From Allosphingosinicella sp. (lineage in GTDB: Bacteria > Pseudomonadota > Alphaproteobacteria > Sphingomonadales > Sphingomonadaceae), in assembly GCA_030447665.1 (NCBI GenBank), contig JAUJOJ010000009.1:1-34517 (forward strand): a stretch of 34,517 nucleotides of DNA, written 5' to 3'. Made by a program: the position numbers and the translations under genes. This document shows, one piece after another, positions 15,505 to 24,282 of this stretch. Below the pieces are notes generated by a model, which had not been told where the DNA came from, ran no database searches, and was given only the letters and a program-made list of their open reading frames with translations. Within the stretch, counting starts at the first letter, position 1. Every line of letters begins with the position of its first letter.

Positions 15505-17596
15505 ATCGCCAGCGGCTCGGAAGAGAATGCCGCCGACGAATTGAGGCGCAAGCTCCCAAGATCTGCGCCGCGCTACAAGATCCAGGACGTGATCCGCCGC
15601 CGCCAGGTGCTGCTGGTCCAGGTCGTCAAGGAAGAACGGGGCAACAAGGGCGCCGCGCTCACCACCTATCTCTCGCTTGCCGGCCGTTATTGCGTGCTGA
15701 TGCCCAACACCTCCAACGGCGGCGGCATCAGCCGGAAGATCTCCAACGGCGCCGACCGCAAGCGCCTCAAGGCGATCATGTCGGACCTCAACCTGCCGTC
15801 CACCATGGGCTGCATCGTCCGCACCGCCGGCCTTTCGCGCACCAAGGTCGAGATCAAGCGCGACTTCGACTATCTTGCACGTTTGTGGGACGAGATCCGC
15901 GAAAGAACGCTGAGTTCGTCGGCGCCCGCGCTCATCTACGGCGACAGCGATCTGATCAAGCGGGCGATCCGCGACATCTACAATCGCGATATCGAGGAAG
16001 TGATCGTCGAGGGCGAGGAGGGCTATCGCGCCGCGCGGTCCTTCATGAAGCTCTTGATGCCGAGCCACGTGCGGCGGGTGAGGAGCTATGCCGATCCTGT
16101 GCCGCTCTTCCAGCGCTTCGGGGTCGAGGACCAGCTTGCCGGCATGTACCAGCCGCTCGTCCAGCTGAAGTCCGGCGGCTATCTGGTGATCAATCCGACC
16201 GAGGCGCTCGTCTCGATCGACATCAACTCGGGCCGCTCCACCCGCGAGCACAATATCGAGCAGACCGCCTACGCGACCAACATCGAGGCGGCGAACGAGA
16301 TCGCGCGCCAGCTTCGCCTTCGCGACATGGCCGGTCTCGTCGTCATCGACTTCATCGACATGGAATCGAACGGCCATATCCGTAAGGTCGAAAAGGCGAT
16401 GAAGGAGGCGCTGAAGAACGATCGCGCCCGCATCCAGGTCGGCCGCATCTCTTCCTTCGGCCTGATGGAGATGAGCCGGCAGCGGCTGCGCACCGGCGTG
16501 CTCGAAGCCTCGACCAAGCCCTGCTCGCATTGCGAGGGCTCGGGCCTGATGCGCACCGCCTCTTCGGCGGGCCTGTCGGCGCTTCGCATGCTCGAGGATG
16601 AAGCGCGCGCGGCCGCGGCAGCCGGATCGTGCTTCGCGCCGGCCGCGAGGCCGCGGTCTACGTGCTCAACAAGAAGCGCCACGAGATCGCCGAGGTCGAG
16701 CAGCGCTACGGCGTCGTCGTCGAGGTGCTGATCGACGAAAGCTTCGAAGGCGCCAAGATGAGCGTCGAATCGGTGGGGACCTCCGCCGACGCAGCGCCCC
16801 CGCTTCGAACCGATCGCTGCTCCCGCCGTCGACGAGGAAGAGGATCTCCTTCCCGAAGAGGAGGACGAGGATGAGGGCGAGAGAGGAAGAGGAGACGGCC
16901 GAGGAGGAGCGCGAGGAGCGCCGCCCCGATCGTCCGCGCGCCGAAGAGAGCAGCGAGGATCGCGGCCGCAAGCGCCGCCGCCGCCGCGGCCGTCGCGGCG
17001 GCCGCCGCCGGGAAGGCTCGGATGAGCTCGAGCAGCAGGGTGGCGGAGACGCACCGGAGACGGTGAGCGAGGTGGTTGCTGGGGAACGCCCCGGCCGAGG
17101 TGGAGGCGGTGCCGGAAACGGCCGCCGAACAGCCTGCGCCCGAGGCCGAAGACGAGCAGCCGCGCAAGGCCCGCCGCCGTCCGCGCGCGCGCCGCAAAAC
17201 GGAGGCCGATGCAACGCTTCGGTCGATGCTGCTCCGGCCGATGCCGCTCCGGCCGAAGAAGCGCCTGCCGCCGAGGCGGTGGTCGCGGAAGCGCCGCCGG
17301 TCGAGGCTGCGGCCAATGCCGAGGAGCCGCCGGCAAAGCCCAAGCGCACGCGCCGCAAGAAGGCGGTGGAGCCGCAGCCCGACGCCGCGCTGGCGGCGGA
17401 GGCCGCGCCGCCGCAGCCGGCCAATGATCCGGCTCCGGCCGAGCAACGGTCCGCCGAATCGGCTGCGACCGCCCAGACCATCCGACCCGATGCTCCGGAG
17501 GCTCCGGTGCTCGAGCGGCAGGACGAGATGGATGCAGACGATGGATCGTCTGGCCCGCCCCGCCGCGGCTGGTGGCAGCGGACCTTCGGCGCCTGA
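15505..17596 (+). CDS. rne: Ribonuclease E, 5'-truncated and frameshifted
   Basis: RNase E, the endonuclease core of the RNA degradosome. The readable part starts within the S1 region at about AIASGSEENAADELRRK and covers the RNase H/DNase-I-like catalytic core: YKIQDVIRRRQVLLVQVVKEERGNKGAA, VSIDINSGRS and GLVVIDFIDME (metal aspartates), and the Zn-link CSHCEGSG. The N-terminal 150 or so residues are absent. Frame shifts occur near 16622, 16790, 16885, 17085 and 17200. The tail is an Arg/Glu/Ala-rich disordered scaffold region ending RRGWWQRTFGA. Because RNase E is normally essential in these bacteria, error in the sequence is more likely than loss. Confidence 0.85.
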
Positions 17597-17693
17597 GATG
17601 AATTGGTTCCTCGACGGGCGGAGTTGCGTCTGCGGCTTCGCCCGTCGCCGATTTCATCTTCGGTTCATGGGCGAAACCGGATATCCCGCGCCC

Positions 17694-19081
17694 ATGGCTG
17701 AAGCTTTCCGTCCGGGCCGCCGCGCCGGCGCTATTTTCGTCCGGCTGCTCATGCTGCTCGCGATCAGCTTCGCCGCGCTGGCGCAGCCGGCTGCCGCGCA
17801 GTCGGTCCTTCGCGATGCCGAGACCGAGGCCTTGTTCCGCGACATGGCCCGGCCGCTCGTCGAGGCGGCGGGGCTTCGGCCCGAGAACGTGCAGATCGTC
17901 CTCATCCAAAGCGACGAGGTCAATGCCTTCGTCGCCGGCGGTCAGGCGATCTATTTTTATTCGGAGACACTCACGACCGCGGATAGCGCCAACGAGATCC
18001 AGGGCATCATCGCGCACGAGCTCGGCCATATTACCGGTGGGCACGTGATCCGGTTCAATGAGGGGATCAAGGTCGCCACCGGGATCACCTTGCTGTCGCT
18101 CCTGCTGGGGGCGGTCGCAATGGCGGCGGGGGCCGGCGAGGCCGGCGCCGGCATCATGGCGGCGGGTCAGCAGGCCGCGATGGGCAAGTTCCTCGCCTAT
18201 AGCCGGGGTCGGAATCGGCCACCGACCAGGCTGGCGCCAAGCATCTTGCAAAGGCGGGGATCAGCGGAAAAGGGTCGGTCTCCTTTTTCAAGAAGCTCCA
18301 GAACATGGAGTTCCGCCTCGCCATTCCCCAGGAGAACAGCTACGCGCGAACGCACCCGCTGAGCGGCGAACGGGTTGCGATCCTTGAAGAGATGTACAAG
18401 GCCGATCCCGCGTGGGACAAGCCAAGCGATCCGGCTCTCGAGGAGCGTTTCCAGCGGGTGAAAGCCAAGCTGATGGGCTTTTCGAAAGACCCGCGCGTGA
18501 CCATGGCGCGCTATCCGGAGACCAGCAAGACCGTCCCGGCGCGCTACGCCCGCGCTTATGCCTGGCATAAATCCGCACATCCGGACAAAGCTCTGGCCGA
18601 GGTCGACAGCCTGCTTCGCGACAAGCCGAACGATCCCTATTTCCTGGAGCTGAAGGGCCAGGTGCTGCTCGAATCCGGGCGTCCGCGCGACGCCTTGTCG
18701 GCGCTGCGCCAGGCGGCCGCGCGCGCGCCGGAACAGCCGCTCATCGGCGCGCTCCTCGGTCACGCCCTCATTTCGACCGAGGAACAGGACAATTTCAACG
18801 AGGCCAAGAAGGTCCTTCGAGCGGCCATCAGCCGGGACAACACCAATCCCTTCGCCTGGTACCAGCTCGGGATCGTCTACAATCGCGAGGGCGACGATGC
18901 CCGCGCGGCGCTGGCGACCGCCGAGCGCTACAATCTGGAAGGTCGCACCAAGCTCGCGCTCGCCAATGCCGAGCTCGCGCTGCAGGGTATCCCCACCGGC
19001 ACGCCCGACTGGATCCGCGCGCAGGACATCGCCATGGTCTCCCGCGCCGAGGTCGAGCGGGAAAAGGACAGAAAGCGCTGA
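17694..19081 (+). CDS. M48 metallopeptidase with TPR tail (BepA-like), one frameshift
   Basis: A periplasmic zinc protease of about 460 residues, related to BepA/YfgC, which monitors outer-membrane protein assembly. A signal peptide covers residues 1-35 (ending AQPAAAQS). The zinc motif HELGH is at 108-112 (IIAHELGHITGGH). The third zinc ligand is the Glu of SESATDQAGA, right where the frame shifts (about 18206-18210, a G4 run; G5 would restore it). The C-terminal half has tetratricopeptide-like helices (ARAYAWHKSAHPDKALAEV, PNDPYFLELKGQVLLESG). An alternative start is at 17667. Its stop overlaps the next start as TGATG. Confidence 0.88.
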
Positions 19082-19795
19082 TGGCCGGTGCCGCGCGAGA
19101 CCGCACGAAGCTGATCGTCGCAGGGCTTGGCGGTATCCTGATCGGCGGGGCAGGGGTGGCGCTCGCCGCGGGCGGTGGAGCGCTCTCCGGCGACCGGGCG
19201 CAGGTCGAGCGGATCGTCCGCGAATATGTCCTCGCCAATCCCGAGATCATCCCCGAGGCCATGCAGCTGCTCCAGGATCGCAGGATGGCGGAGGTCGTCG
19301 AGCAGAACCGCGCCGCGTTCGAGACGCCGTTCGGGAGCGCCTGGGCCGGCGCCGAGAAGGGCGATGTCGTGCTGGTCGAGTTCTTCGACTATGCCTGCGG
19401 CTATTGCCGCAAGAGCAATGCCGATATCGACCGGCTGCTTGGCGAAGACAAGCAGCTGAAGGTCGTCTGGCGCGAGCTCCCGGTGCTCGGGCCTCGACAG
19501 CCAGGCCGCCGCGGAAGTCAGCCTCGCCGCCGCACGGCAGGGCCGCTTCAAGGAATTCTACGATCGGCTTTTCGCCAGCGGCCGTCCGGCTCCGGCGGCG
19601 GTCGCTCAGGTGGGGAACGCTCTCGGCGTCCGTCCCGCGCCCGGATCGCCCGAAATCCAGGCCGAGCTCGACAAGAATTTCCAGCTCGCTCGCGCCGTCA
19701 GCGCCACCGGCACGCCCACCTTCGTCGTCGGCGACAAGGTTCTCCAGGGCGCGGTCGGCTACGATGCGCTGAAGCAGGCGATCGCCGAGGCCTAG
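19081..19795 (+). CDS. DsbA-family thiol:disulfide oxidoreductase (one frameshift)
   Basis: A periplasmic thioredoxin-fold protein of about 238 residues with an N-terminal signal or anchor (about residues 10-31). The active site is CGYC (106-109) in EFFDYACGYCRKS, and the cis-proline loop is SATGTPTFVVGDK. It resembles the Com1/ScsC/BdbD-like group that forms or isomerises disulfides. The frame shifts near 19492 (after WRELPVLG), resuming DSQAAAEVSLAAARQGRFKE; a one-base insertion explains it. It is translationally coupled to the M48 gene, and its stop overlaps that of the convergent DUF6157-like gene. Confidence 0.87.
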
Positions 19796-20212
19796 TCGAT
19801 CGCTGCTGCCGCGGGCGATCGTCGCGCGATGCCCCATCGCGCTACGGCATCAGCTGAGCCGGCGACCTGATCGGCCTTCTTGTTGCGCATCGCGGGTACG
19901 AGCCGCGCGCGCGGGCGAGCGCGATGCGGCCATGTTCGTCATGATGGATGCCCCAGCCGTACCGCTTCGCGAGCGGCGATGCGCGAAGGCAGGGCTGGGG
20001 TTTGGCGAGGAAGGCGGCGCGCTCCTCGTCGGTGCCTGACAGGCCCTTCCGCTGCTTTTCGGTTTGGAAGAGCAGGTCGTCGCCGTCATGGAATAAGGCG
20101 GCCGCCCCGAGATCGCCCCTGCGGCCACGCCTGCCCTACGGCTCTTCGCCGCTCTGGGCCGGGCAGTCCGGCGCGGCGTAATGAAGGTGCGCTGATAATT
20201 GGTGCTGCCCAT
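19792..20212 (-). pseudogene. DUF6157-like protein, multiply frameshifted
   Basis: The ATG at 20212 overlaps the rlmE stop (ATGA). The start [11 protein letters not shown] is followed in other frames by [12 protein letters not shown], then [17 protein letters not shown] and [19 protein letters not shown], and finally AMRNKKA. This order matches the DUF6157 pattern (TNYxxTFI, APDCP, [26 protein letters not shown], AMRxK), recalled from the family rather than searched. At least three frame changes are needed, so no intact product is encoded as written. The extent toward 19792 is approximate. Function unknown. Confidence 0.6.
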
Positions 20213-20872
20213 CAATCCTGCTGCCGTCCCTTGAACCCCTGCGCCACCACATACCATTCCGACGAGCCCTTGCGGCTGGCGGGCGGTTTCGCGTGCTTCA
20301 CGGCGGCGAAGTTCCTCTTGAGCTCGGCGACGAGCTGCGATCCGCGCCGCCGGCAGCACCTTGGCGACGAACGCACCGCCCGGACGCAGCACCTCGGTCG
20401 CGAAGAGCAGGGCGGCCTCGACAAGCGCCATCGTGCGCAGGTGATCGGTTTGCGGATGCCCGACCGTGTTCGCGGCCATGTCGGACAGGACGAGGTCCGC
20501 CGGCCCGCCGAGCGCCTCGCGCAGCCGATCCGGAGCGCTTTCGTCCATGAAATCGAGCTGGAGGATGGTGACGCCTTCGAGCGGATCGGTGGGGAGGAGA
20601 TCGATGCCCGCGACGATCGCGTTCGGCACCTTCTTGTGCACCACCTGCGACCAGCCGCCCGGTGCGATGCCGAGGTCGACGACGCGGCTCGCGCCCTTGA
20701 GGAAGCCGAAGCGCTCGTCGAGCTCGATCAGCTTATAAGCGGCGCGGGAGCGATAGCCCTCCGCCTTGGCGCGCTTCACATAGGGATCGTTCAATTGCCG
20801 CTCGAGCCATTTGGTCGACCCGATCTTGCGGCCCTTGGCAGTCTTGACCCGCGTGTGGCCGCCTCCGCCCAT
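20212..20872 (-). CDS. rlmE: 23S rRNA 2'-O-methyltransferase RlmE/FtsJ (frameshifted)
   Basis: RlmE methylates the 2'-OH of U2552 (E. coli numbering) in the peptidyl-transferase A-loop. Visible parts: [17 protein letters not shown] with the catalytic lysine, SAM motif [25 protein letters not shown] with the catalytic Asp, GGAFVAKVL with the second lysine, and [13 protein letters not shown] with the Glu, i.e. the K-D-K-E tetrad. The frame shifts near 20330-20350: as written [12 protein letters not shown], but restoring one G and one C gives [18 protein letters not shown]. Upstream lies Ppx/GppA in the same direction, a common arrangement. Confidence 0.88.
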
Positions 20873-20944
20873 GATCAGGCCGCCGTGCCCCCGGCACCAT
20901 GCTGCATGCCCCCTCCCTGCAAAGGCAATTCGAAAACCTGATCA

Positions 20945-21532
20945 TCATATCTTGTGGCCGTCGCGCGCCATCAGCGAGCGGAGGATGCCCTCCCTGATGC
21001 CGCGGTCGGCGACGCCGAGCGTCTTGGCCGGCCAGATGTCCATGATCGCTTCGAGGATCGCGCAGCCGGCCACGACCAGGTCCGCGCGGTCGGCGCCGAT
21101 GCAGGGAAGGTCCGCCCGCTCGTTGGGCGACATGCCCGACATCATGCGGCTGATCTGCCGCATCGAATCCGATGGCACCATCAGCCCGTCGACGGCCCGC
21201 CGGTCATAGCTCGGAAGCGCGAGGTGGACGCTGGCGAGGGTCGTCACCGTTCCGCTCGTGCCCATCAGCCGGATATCCTCCTTCTTCTCGGGGAGCAGTT
21301 CGGTGAAGCGGCGGAAGGCGTTCTTCACCCGCTCCCGCATCCGGCTGTAGGCGGCGAGCCGCGCGGCCTCGTCCGGAAAGTCGCGGCCTTCGCTTTCGGT
21401 CAGCGAGACGACGCCCCAGGGCGCGCTCCACCAGCATTTGATCTTGGGCGTGACGCCGTCGGTGTCGATCAGCACCAAGAAGCTTTCTGTCGTCAGTTCA
21501 GAACGACCTGTTCCATCTCCAGGAGCAGGCAC
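20945..21532 (-). pseudogene. Ppx/GppA phosphatase, N-terminally truncated
   Basis: The C-terminal half of an exopolyphosphatase/guanosine pentaphosphatase-like ASKHA protein: FLVLIDTDGVTPKIKCWWSA, WGVVSLTESEG, IRLMGTSGTVTTLASVHL, ADLVVAGCAILEAIMDIW and VADRGIREGILRSLM. Intact members have roughly 300 or more residues; this has 195 at most. The sequence DGTGRSELTTESF at the start may be the remnant of the phosphate-binding D-x-GGGS-E-L motif. The missing front half, with the phosphate 1 motif and catalytic acidic residues, is replaced upstream by the end of a histidine kinase 21 bases away. No start or ribosome site looks convincing. Confidence 0.75.
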
Positions 21533-21553
21533 CCGCGCATTTGGTGGAAACGT

Positions 21554-22915
21554 TCAGGTGCGGCTGGCGGACATCGCGTCCCCGTCAAGGCGGGGGAGAG
21601 GCGCCTCAAGCAGGCAGGCCACTCCTGTCGGCAGGAACTCAATCTGCACGTCGCCGGAAAGTTCGGCTGCCAGCGCGCGCTCGATCATTCGGGTGCCGAA
21701 GCCTCGGCTTTTCGGCAGCGAGACGGGCGGCCCGCCGCACTCTATCCATTCCCATTTGAGGCGGTCTTCCACAATTTCCCATTGAATGTTCACTCGTCCC
21801 GTGGGGAGCGAGAGGGCGCCATATTTCGCGGCATTCGTGGCAAGCTCATGAACGGCAAGCGCGAGCGAAACCGATGTCTGCGGCGGGAGGAGGACATCGG
21901 GACCGGCCATGGCAACGGAAGAATCGGAGCATTGAAACGGAAGCAGCGCCGCGGAGATGATGCTCCTGATGGAGGCGGCTTCCCAATTTCTCTGGGTGAG
22001 CAGGTCGTGTGCCGCTGAAAGAGCCCGCAACCTTCCCTCGAAAGCTGCGAGCGGCTCCTGTGGGACTTCGATCCCCTTGAAGCTCTGCTGAGCCAAGCTC
22101 TGAACGATCGCGAGCGTGTTTTTCACCCTGTGGTTCAGTTCATTGAGCAGGAGCCGTTGGTGCTCCTCGGCGCGCCTGCGTTCGCTTATGTCTCGCACGA
22201 TGCGAACGCCGAAGGATCTTGCGCCCGCGCCTCCGCGCACGATCGATGCGGCAAGCTCGATCCAGACGATGCCGCCGTCTTTCCTCACATATCGCTTCTC
22301 GCGTGTGTAGCCGTCGATCTCGCCCCGCCAGAGGCTGTCAAAAAGCCGAAGATCTTCCTCGCGATCGTCCGGGTGCGTGATGCCGAGGAAGCTCAGCTGC
22401 CGCAGTTCTTCGAGAGCATATCCAGTGATCTGGGAGAAAGGCTCATTCGCTCTCAAGAACCGGCCGTCCTCGGCGACTTCTCCAATGCCTACGAGCGCGT
22501 GGTTGTAGGTGGCCTGGAGACGGGCCTCGCTTTCCGCAAGCGCGAGCTCCGCCTCCTTCCGATCCGAAATGTCGCGCAAGAAACCGAGGAAGACCTGCTC
22601 GCCGGCATAGTCGGTTACCGTGATCGTCAGTTCAACCGGGAATTCGCGCCCACTCCGATTGATCGCGGTGATCTCGATCCGGCGGTCCAGGACCGGCCCC
22701 TCGCCTGTATCCAGATAGCGTCGCAGCCCCTCATCATGTGCGATACGGTAGCGCTCCGGGACGATCATCTCTCCCATAGACCGGTCGATCGCTTCCGACC
22801 GGCTCCAGCCGAAAATGATTTCTGCGCATCGGTTCCACTCGGCAACGGTTCCGTCGCGCCGCATGACAACGACCGCGTCGAGCACCTTGTGGAGGAGGAG
22901 TTGGAGGTTCGGCAT
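21554..22915 (-). CDS. PAS-PAS HWE/HisKA_2-family sensor histidine kinase
   Basis: A 453-residue soluble sensor kinase. Two PAS domains (about 5-118 and 130-245) end in the PAC-like motifs FLRDISDRK and IVRDISERR. The phosphoacceptor is His262 in ELNHRVKNTLAIVQSLA. The N-box is HELATNAAKYGALS (Asn361), the HWE-type segment is KWEWIECGGPPV (387-398), and the G-box is GFGTRM (405-410). There are no membrane segments, so it senses cytoplasmic signals such as light, redox or a small ligand; PAS1 lacks the GRNCRFLQ motif of LOV domains. HWE/HisKA_2 kinases often feed the alphaproteobacterial general stress response. No response regulator is adjacent. It is divergent from the first HTH gene. Confidence 0.92.
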   Translation of the reverse strand: MPNLQLLLHKVLDAVVVMRRDGTVAEWNRCAEIIFGWSRSEAIDRSMGEMIVPERYRIAHDEGLRRYLDTGEGPVLDRRIEITAINRSGREFPVELTITVTDYAGEQVFLGFLRDISDRKEAELALAESEARLQATYNHALVGIGEVAEDGRFLRANEPFSQITGYALEELRQLSFLGITHPDDREEDLRLFDSLWRGEIDGYTREKRYVRKDGGIVWIELAASIVRGGAGARSFGVRIVRDISERRRAEEHQRLLLNELNHRVKNTLAIVQSLAQQSFKGIEVPQEPLAAFEGRLRALSAAHDLLTQRNWEAASIRSIISAALLPFQCSDSSVAMAGPDVLLPPQTSVSLALAVHELATNAAKYGALSLPTGRVNIQWEIVEDRLKWEWIECGGPPVSLPKSRGFGTRMIERALAAELSGDVQIEFLPTGVACLLEAPLPRLDGDAMSASRT

Positions 22916-23052
22916 CAGATGAACGTCAGCAATGCTGACGCTGGCATGGCGAGGATGTCTGCTTCAAGATGTCTGTCTTCGAGCTTCCAACAGGCCAATG
23001 GCCAACAGGCCGAAGTAAGGCGCTCGCCATGAAGCGACACTCGCGGCCACAT
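22915..23052 (-). CDS. Possible 45-codon leader ORF upstream of the kinase
   Basis: An ATG at 23052 follows AAGGAG with ideal spacing. The frame ends TGATG, sharing one base with the kinase ATG, so it could be translationally coupled. The peptide is Trp/Cys-containing and not family-like. An overlapping GTG frame (22964-23050) is an alternative. A CGTCAGC-AAT-GCTGACG hairpin (22924-22940) lies just before the kinase start. Coding status is doubtful. Confidence 0.3.
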   Translation of the reverse strand: MWPRVSLHGERLTSACWPLACWKLEDRHLEADILAMPASALLTFI

Positions 23053-23093
23053 GTGAACTCCTTGTCGCTATTGCTTCTATACGGTCGCCATCC

Positions 23094-23111
23094 GAAAAGG
23101 TATACCTTTTC
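23094..23111. promoter_or_regulatory. Perfect 18-bp palindrome in divergent promoter, copy 1
   Basis: GAAAAGGTATACCTTTTC is perfectly self-complementary. It lies about 40 bases upstream of the AAGGAG site serving the leftward (kinase) transcript, and has a close counterpart at 24053-24068. A likely operator or promoter-overlapping site. Confidence 0.55.
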
Positions 23112-23256
23112 AAAGCGCTTCCTCGCCACGAATTGGGTCCTTGGACGCATCTTGTGGCAGTCGCGATTGAACGGTGGCTACTTAATACCGCATCCTCCAC
23201 AACCGCAGCTTGAGCGCCTTCTGCGCATCGATCTCCCCTGTCCTGCGGGTGGACGG

Positions 23257-23308
23257 GTTAACTCCTGTTAACGAGATTGTCAGGAACGGCGGAGCCGCTT
23301 CATCGGTT
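23257..23308 (+). promoter_or_regulatory. GTTAAC pair and GGAAC-N17-GGTT promoter candidate, copy 1
   Basis: GTTAAC-TCCT-GTTAAC (23257-23272) is followed by GGAAC (23283-23287), 17 bases, then GGTT (23305-23308). This is one base from the GGAAC-N16/17-CGTT consensus of EcfG-type general-stress sigma factors. The block is unchanged in copy 2 except one base in the spacer. Confidence 0.45.
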
Positions 23309-23323
23309 GAGATTGGCAAGTGG

Positions 23324-23899
23324 ATGGCATGCGAAATGCCGTCCGTTCAGGAGCTTATCTCGACAATGGCTACTCAGTTCGCTCGCGGCTTTTCACCCTC
23401 CGCGCCGGTTCCTTTCCTGCTGGCGCAGCCCAGGCAAGAGGCTGTCGGCCCAAGCTTGGCGGCTGCGCTCAAGTCGGCGGCGGCGGCGGAAAGGGCGCGC
23501 GGTGGGACCCGCAACCCGCGGCAGCGCATCGCGCTGTTTCTCTGCGAGCTCGGCAAGGCCCATGGCTGCCGCAGCGAGTTTCCGCTGTCCCGCGCCTCCC
23601 TCGCAAGCGCGCTCGGCATCAGCCTTGTCCGTGTGAAGCGAACACTGGCCTTGCTCTCGCTTTCGGGCGTCGTCAGCACCGATGGCAGCACGATCGCCGT
23701 CCTCGATTGGCGCAAGCTCAGCGGAGCTGCCCATTTCGATGTTTCGGCTTTGAATGTCAGCCTGGACGATGATGAAACGGGGCTCATCGTCTCGTCCGGC
23801 CAGGATGATGAGCAGGATCATTTCCTGACCGCTTGCGGCGAGCCGGCCTGCTTCGTCAAGCCGCCACCCAGCGGCCGCGACCACATCAAACCAAATTAG
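23324..23899 (+). CDS. Orphan Crp-type helix-turn-helix protein, copy 1
   Basis: A protein of 191 residues (or 177 from the ATG at 23366, which has AGGAG upstream). It contains only the C-terminal winged-helix DNA-binding domain of Crp/Fnr regulators: RIALFLCELGKAHGC, then FPLSRASLASALGISLVRVKRTLALLSLSGVVS and the wing TIAVLDWRKLSGAAHFD. The cyclic-nucleotide or [4Fe-4S] sensor domain is absent, replaced by about 75 N-terminal residues, Ala-rich. An acidic C-terminal tail (SLDDDETG, DDEQDHF) and ACGEPACF follow. It may be a constitutive or partner-regulated DNA binder. Its promoter region faces the HWE kinase. Confidence 0.8.
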   Translation: MACEMPSVQELISTMATQFARGFSPSAPVPFLLAQPRQEAVGPSLAAALKSAAAAERARGGTRNPRQRIALFLCELGKAHGCRSEFPLSRASLASALGISLVRVKRTLALLSLSGVVSTDGSTIAVLDWRKLSGAAHFDVSALNVSLDDDETGLIVSSGQDDEQDHFLTACGEPACFVKPPPSGRDHIKPN

Positions 23900-24007
23900 C
23901 AGCAGGGCAGCCCGCACGTTTTTCGCGAGCTCGTGGACAGCCTCGGGAGCAGCAGCGTAAGCGGCCGAGCCTGAGAGGACCAGCGCAACGGCGGCCAGCT
24001 TCTTCAT
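23896..24007 (-). CDS. Tiny secreted Cys-rich peptide (one-base frameshift)
   Basis: An ATG at 24007 follows AAGGAG by seven bases. It begins MKKLAAVALVLSGSAAYAAA, a convincing Sec signal peptide, followed by PEAVHELAK. As written the frame then runs on antisense through the HTH gene. Removing one base from the run of five T (23919-23923) gives TCGLPCC and a stop at 23896-23898, a 36-residue product that ends exactly where the convergent HTH copy 1 ends. The mature peptide would be about 16 residues with three cysteines. Function unknown; the corrected ending is an inference. Confidence 0.5.
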
Positions 24008-24052
24008 CGTGAACTCCTTGTCGCTGTTGCTTCTATACGGCCGCCACATCCG

Positions 24053-24068
24053 AAAAGTATATGCTTTT
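24053..24068. promoter_or_regulatory. Near-palindrome in divergent promoter, copy 2
   Basis: AAAAGTATATGCTTTT matches the palindrome at 23095-23110 in position and outer arms, with one mismatched pair inside. It lies between the small secreted peptide gene and HTH copy 2. Confidence 0.45.
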
Positions 24069-24215
24069 AAAGCGCTTCCTCGCACTCGTTGGGTCCCCGT
24101 GCGCATCTTCTGGAAGTCGCGATTTGGACGGCGGCTACCTAATACCGCATCCTCCAGACACTCGGCCTGTGCGCCTTACTCGCCATCGATGTCGCGATGT
24201 CCCGCGGGCGGACGG

Positions 24216-24267
24216 GTTAACTCCTGTTAACGAGATTGTCAGGAACGGCGGAGCGGCTTCATCGGTT
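24216..24267 (+). promoter_or_regulatory. GTTAAC pair and GGAAC-N17-GGTT promoter candidate, copy 2
   Basis: GTTAAC (24216-24221), TCCT, GTTAAC (24226-24231), then GGAAC (24242-24246), 17 bases and GGTT (24264-24267). Conserved with copy 1 although the 200 bases upstream have diverged noticeably, which points to functional constraint. Confidence 0.45.
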
Positions 24268-24282
24268 GAGATTGGCAAGTGG

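Noticed and set aside
14838..16385. One 515-codon protein spanning the transpeptidase and RNase E region
   Set aside because: After about 15505 the sequence in this frame is an out-of-frame shadow of RNase E.
21554..22915. LOV photoreceptor kinase
   Set aside because: The PAS domains lack the GRNCRFLQ-type flavin cysteine motif.
23393..24106. 237-codon minus-strand frame across HTH copy 1
   Set aside because: Only the signal-peptide start at 24007 looks genuine; the rest is antisense to the HTH gene, reached by a likely one-base error.
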